DNA of 64,000 nucleotides from Chamaelirium japonicum (Eukaryota > Streptophyta > Magnoliopsida > Liliales > Melanthiaceae): NCBI GenBank assembly GCA_947650365.1, contig OX393556.1, forward strand, positions 78,483,579-78,547,578, read 5' to 3'. Under the pieces are notes generated by a model. The model worked only from the letters and a program-made list of their open reading frames with translations, ran no database searches and was not told where the DNA came from. This document shows positions 59,204-64,000 of the stretch, in pieces. A program made the position numbers and the translations under genes. How positions within the stretch are numbered: position 1 is the first letter of the stretch; every line of letters begins with the position of its first letter.

Positions 59204-60112
59204 GGTAGAATGGTAATTAGGCTAGTCGCAACGGATCTTCTGACAGGTTAAAGCGCCAACCCTTCATTTTGGGTTGAGTGTTGTCCTTTTGCCTGACATC
59301 TGGGGGTGAGTGCGATTCACCAGTGGCGGTGGGTGTAACGGACGGTTGTGATTCAGCTTGGGGTCTAACCTATATTGATCCTCTGTGGCTATACCCTCCG
59401 CGCCATTGAATTCAATTAGATTAGATGGGCACCAAAAATTAGGGCTTCTTTCTTTGTTTTTGATGCGATGCGGAAACGGTTTTGCCTATTCCCTGGCACA
59501 GATTGACGTGGCATTCAATCACAGCGTCCGTTTACCTGTCTGTCGATCGGGGCTGGGTGAGGTGAAACGGACGTTTGTAATCGGTACACGTCGAATCAGG
59601 AAAAGCTACCGCTACGAATAGGTGGCGTCGCTAGCCGAGCCAGTGTCAGACGCGACCGACCTTGCACGAGCTGAGCTGCACAATTTATCGCGTCGCGCCT
59701 ATAATTATAATGTAGACAAAATTTCAAGCGGGAACACCAGGGATTGGAGGTCCGACTCTGGGCTGGGCTGGGCTGGGCTGGGCTGGGCTGGAAGCAAAAA
59801 TGCACTCCTCCGTTTCCTGTTGGCCCAAACATAACATTTGGGCGGAGGGTGAGTTGAAACCGACCATCACGGCTTCTCCCAAGGGCCAGGACCCCTTAAT
59901 TCAATATTTGCCCAAACTCTCCTTGGACAAGCAGGCTTCGTAATGCTGATTGCTGAGCATCTCACAGTTTATAGGGAAGCCAATTCTTTTGCTAAGAGGC
60001 CATTTGGCGGTCCAATGTGGAAGGAGACCAGAAAGCATGGCTACAAGACTCGGGCCTTTTGACTTGTTCTCAAAACTATAGTATACTTTCTTCTTACAAT
60101 AAAAAAAAAAAA
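59204..60112. other. AGO6 upstream region
   Basis: Holds a short (GGGCT)n run at 59,759-59,790 and phrases shared with 57,150-57,260 (AACGGACGGTTGTGATTCAG). Short open frames at 59,385-59,834 match nothing I know. Probably part of the promoter region on the minus strand; no specific site beyond the TATA-like box is supported. Confidence 0.4.
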
Positions 60113-60307
60113 GGACAAATTACATAAATCTCTCCTGAACTAGGGGGGTAGTTTTACATTGGTCCCTGAACCTTTTTTTTTTTTAACAAATAAGCTTCCA
60201 AACTATATGTAAATTTAACAAGTTGATCCCTTCATTAATTATTCACCGTCAAATTTGACGAAAATAGCTTACGTGGCCACGATTTATTTATTTTCTTTTG
60301 ATTTTAT

Positions 60308-60356
<49 letters not shown>

Positions 60357-60922
60357 GTGGCCCGACCACCACCACATTCTCCCAGACCTCCTGAAGCCAC
60401 CTCAGACCCGCCAATCACAGACGACGTTCCGGCAAAGCCATCGGCGAAAACCCGGAGCCAGCAACGGCCTGCGCACATGCCAAAGGCACCGGCGAGGCAA
60501 GCCGCAGGCTATGCTAAACCGAGAGGAAGGAGGAGGGTGGGGAGTCATGGTGGCCGAAGTTGCAGAACCTCCCTCCCATTCCCTCGTACCACCTCAGACC
60601 CCCCTGCTTCCCAGGTCTCGTGCCCACCACAGCCTACGCGCGCAACGGAGGCGCTGGCAAGGCAAGCCAGCGGCTGTGCCAGACCAAGAGGAAGAAGGGT
60701 AGGGGTGGTGGCGGCTGGAGTTGCAGAGCAACCTCCCTCCTTCTTTTTGGTCTGTTTTGAAGAAATGGTGAATGTATTTTAGTCATTTGACACATTCCGT
60801 CTATGGATGGCAATGATTTCAAATTGATCCATAATTTGGAGGCTTATTTGTTCAAAAAGAAAAGTTGAGGGACCAATATAAAACTACCCCCATAGTTCAA
60901 GGGAGGTTTATGTAATTTGCCC
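60113..60922. mobile_element. Long-TIR element (MULE-like) with GC-rich interior
   Basis: Inverted ends of about 100 bp: left GGACAAATTACATAAATC and GTAGTTTTACATTGGTCCC, right the complement of GGGCAAATTACATAAACC and GTAGTTTTATATTGGTCCC. The interior has a (CT)n run (60,313-60,355) and two imperfect tandem copies of a roughly 190-bp GC-rich segment (CCACCTCAGACCC at about 60,397 and 60,590). A 175-codon frame (60,255-60,782) crosses it. It could be a captured gene piece, as in Pack-MULEs, but no parent was recognised. Confidence 0.6.
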
Positions 60923-61517
60923 AAAAAAATATACTTCAGTCCCCTTGCCCCTCTCATCAAACGAGAATGAGAGCGAATCGACAACTGTATAAACGTCCAA
61001 GATTTGTGCACATTTAGGACTTTCAACACACTCAAACCAACTCATTTTATATATTAATAAATACAGTAGCTATCTAGAAGAATGATATATTATTAATACG
61101 GATAAAGATCTAGATATAAAATATTTCAATTGCTTAACTCTCCATTTTTTGTATTGGAAAGAGTATTTTCATATTGAGACTTGGACCAATATTCAGCCCC
61201 AAGATTAATAAAAATATTAAGGCTGTAACTAATAAGCATCAAAATAATAATAATAATAATATTTTGATTCATCAAAAAAATCAAGACATCCAATCGATAA
61301 GAATAAATCAAGAAAGATTATATCGTAATTGTAACAAATTAATCTTTCTTAATTCATTCCTACACAAACAAAAAAGTTTATTCGCCATAGTGATGTGATG
61401 ATGCACACAAAAGATGTCGCCCTACTTGTATCCTAAGTGTGTACTGAATTGAACATGGATTAGAACAGTAAATGGACCTGGGCCAACTCAAGACTCGTTG
61501 AGCTGGGGCGTTTATTT
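60923..61517. other. Intergenic, nothing recognised
   Basis: AT-rich sequence without a convincing gene or repeat. Confidence 0.5.
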
Positions 61518-62210
61518 TTTTAAGAACCCCTCCAAAGAGGAGGGAGGGTTAGGCAGCCCCCAACTAGTTATATTAAATAAAAGAGTTAAGTTACAATGCG
61601 ATTACAAAGGTCCTTCGCATTATCCATGAAAGAAGCAACACATGGAATGCATGATTCAAAGCTTGTAGATCGAAATTAACCACTGACATTCGGAGCTCCT
61701 CTGTATCAGAAGTCTTTCCATTGAAAATCCGCATGTTTCTATCTAGCTAAATGCCATGCCAGAGTATACCCATGACCTCAGTATGTCCCACGGGGCCCTG
61801 AGTTCCTTCTTAACTTTCCTCCTCCTCCAAGATGACCAAAGGGCCCAATGGCGTGCAGGTGAGAAAAGATGTCGCATCGAGTCTCGAAGTGATCCCAAAG
61901 CCGTCAAGCCAGAGGACACCCAAACAGGAGATGAGAGGCGGTCTCCTCCTCTATCTGACAGAAGGTGTAAGAAGACTCTGTCATGTTCGAATTGTTCCTC
62001 TTCATCAGGTTAACCTTTGTCAGGATCTTGTTTCTAGTCACCAACAATGAAAAGATCTTTACCTTGGCCGGAACCTTGGGCTTCCAGATCGCTTTAGAGA
62101 GTAGGAACTTCTCCACCGGTGGAAGGATGTTCCTATAAAATGATTTTATTGAGAATGCTCCAGAGGAGTGCCATCTCCACCTTACCCTATCCGGTGCGTG
62201 TCTAAAAGTT
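61518..62210 (-). mobile_element. 5'-truncated L1-type LINE, zinc-binding end
   Basis: On the minus strand, 62,116-61,904 encodes the zf-RVT region of plant LINE ORF2 (AKVKIFSLLVTRNKILTKVN, then EEETASHLLFGCPLA). The downstream part (RMSVVNFDLQALNHAF, then GAA..PSLLFGG..LKK after frame changes and stops) fits the ORF2 C-terminus, and an A-rich run follows near 61,518. A dead 3' fragment of about 0.7 kb. Confidence 0.72.
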
Positions 62211-62560
62211 CACTACACAAAAATCAGGATTTAGTAACACTTATAATCGTTACAATAAATTTTATTAACACAAAAAACCATTAGGAATATAGTATTACAA
62301 ATATTTGCAACACTTTTTATAACAGTTAAGCGTTACAAATATTGTTTTAGTATCGGTTATAAGCGTTACATATGTCTTTTGTAACGAATTTTCAGAAACA
62401 ATTTCTTACATATTGGTCTTGTTTGTAACACTTATAACCGTTACAAAGTTTAAACGATTATAAGCATTACTTAAACAATATAAGCGTTAGATATTGTCTG
62501 TTACTAAACTTCAGTAACAATTATAAGTGTTACGCAAACGATGATCTTGGATTAAAAAAT
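62211..62560. mobile_element. Terminus of a second CACTA element
   Basis: Starts CACTACACAAAAATCAGG and continues with many inverted copies of TATAAGCGTTAC / GTAACGNTTATA. This is the build of a CACTA terminal and subterminal region, with motifs different from those of the first element. The other end is not in the window, so extent is unknown; 62,560-64,000 may be its interior. Confidence 0.65.
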
Positions 62561-64000
62561 AAATGATGGTCTTGGATCGTTTATACGTATAAACTACAAT
62601 TCTAGATCATCGTTTATTGTTTAATCTAACCGCCCTAATCGTTAACCACCTAATTTCTATTTAAACTTTAGTGAAACCATAACTATCTTTAATCAAAGTA
62701 AATGACTTCAAGATATTTACATACATATACAATCACAATCACACACACAATATTTTGCCATGCTGCTAAAATCTGTTTCAAAGTTATGAAAGTATCAAGT
62801 GACGAGTCCAATTGAAACAAATGTTTGATCAAAAGAACCAGAAAGTCTAAATGTATTAGTAAGAGGGAAAAAAAAAGACCACGAGAATCCTAATAAAAAC
62901 TTAAATTTTACAATATGATAGCTAATTTAAAATTCTACAAGGATTTAAGGCTGTCAAAATAGAAGTACACGATAAAAGTCAATATCTTGGATTTCTTTGT
63001 GGCCGTTCAAATCCAGCAAGTTTACTTATACACAAACATGATTGCTGATTTGATCAACTTTCACCCGTTAGGATCTCTAAGGCTTGATAGAATCTCAACT
63101 CCTCTTTTGTCAATTAACCACCTCTTGGTAAAAACAATGGCTAAAGATTCATGGCTGCTTACTGAATCACTTCACACCAAATAGAAGCCATCAAATAATC
63201 TTACTCTGCATCAGTTTCTAGCTTCCTCGCCTTCATTGGATCATCTTCCGGTAATGATGAAATTGAAACCTTACACCATCTAGACAAGAAACATCCATGT
63301 CTTTGTTCATCTTTAATATAATAACATCTAATGCAATCACTCACTCAAGTCCTATATTTTAGAGATAGCAGATTCATATGCCAAACCCAAATCAATAATT
63401 GTATTCGTGCTGATACTTGCTTATCATAATTAATAATGTATCCAAATTCAACCATTAATGATCAATGAACACTTCGTAAAATAAAGAATGATTTAAGTTA
63501 ATTGAGGATAAATTACAAGAGATAGCTCTGAATGTACAAAGTGAACGTGCAAAGGTGAATGTGTTTATATATGCATCTTTTTGAGAAATGGGCATCGCAA
63601 TAAAGATACAGAGCCAAAGTGCTTACATAACCTCTAGTAGCTTGATCTTGGATATCGAGAAGGGGATGTCATCATACAGAGCATTCCCGAATAAGTCTCT
63701 ACAATAAACAATAAAATTTAAAAAACCATTACACACACAAAGAACAAAGCATCGATCAACAGATTAAAAAACCAAAATGATGGGAGAGTTGAAAAGAGAA
63801 TTATAGGTATCAAATGACAAAGTGATATTCAAAGCCAATGACAAAGTGAAAGAAAATCCGGATTTAATCATATTATCAAAGAAATCGTAGCAAGTGCTCA
63901 CCAAACTCTCTTACCGAGGCATTTGGGTCGGTTGATGAATGATCATATATACCATGAATATTCATCTTCATTGCTCAATTTTGCTCGTAGGTCCTGGTAA
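62561..64000. other. AT-rich sequence, no gene seen
   Basis: No coding region or RNA gene recognised. It may belong to the CACTA element starting at 62,211 or be plain intergenic DNA. Confidence 0.4.

Overview
The window is nuclear DNA of a flowering plant with a large, transposon-rich genome. The signs are GT-AG introns, CACTA, hAT, LINE, TRIM and Ty1/copia elements, and an Argonaute of the plant-specific AGO4/6/9 clade. Nothing in the sequence fixes the species or even monocot versus other angiosperm.

Only one host gene can be supported: an apparently intact AGO6-type Argonaute on the minus strand. Its 22 coding exons lie between 53,306 and 23,646, join in frame without a break, and give 900 residues with the D-E-D-H catalytic set. 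A probable non-coding first exon and TATA box lie near 59.02-59.20 kb. Three introns are swollen by mobile DNA: intron 1 (5.7 kb, inferred), the intron between exons 15 and 16 (1.5 kb), and above all a 23.3-kb intron (24,791-48,118) that falls between the glutamate finger and the second catalytic aspartate.

Layout. 1-9,433: right part of a CACTA transposon (decayed transposase genes, a 4.2-kb array of 181-bp repeats inside a predicted intron, subterminal inverted motifs, TIR). 9.57-10.1 kb: LINE 3' end. 10.1-13.5 kb: no gene seen. 13.5-17.1 kb: alternating (TA)n tracts and long palindromes (H1-H7). 17.28-20.46 kb: non-coding LTR element. 21.7-22.3 kb: hAT-type element with an 8-bp target duplication. 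22.6-22.9 kb: young TRIM. 23.6-59.2 kb: AGO6. Its large intron holds a copia gag relic, a minisatellite rich in TGACGTCA and CACGTG, palindromes H8-H20 and three related copia elements, one nested in another. H21-H22 sit in the intron between exons 15 and 16; H23-H27 and an old TRIM sit in intron 1. 59.2-64 kb: a long-TIR element, a LINE 3' end on the minus strand and the start of a second CACTA element.

The main observation is a set of 27 palindromic elements (about 125-765 bp), almost all seated in (TA)n or (TG)n tracts. They use a small stock of end modules and core modules in different combinations. Many are palindromes of palindromes, with four alternating copies of one module. Twenty of the 27 lie in introns of AGO6, a gene whose family acts in RNA-directed DNA methylation of such repeats. 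Whether this is a known class (rice Micron-like elements are the nearest I can name) or a new one needs a database search I could not run.
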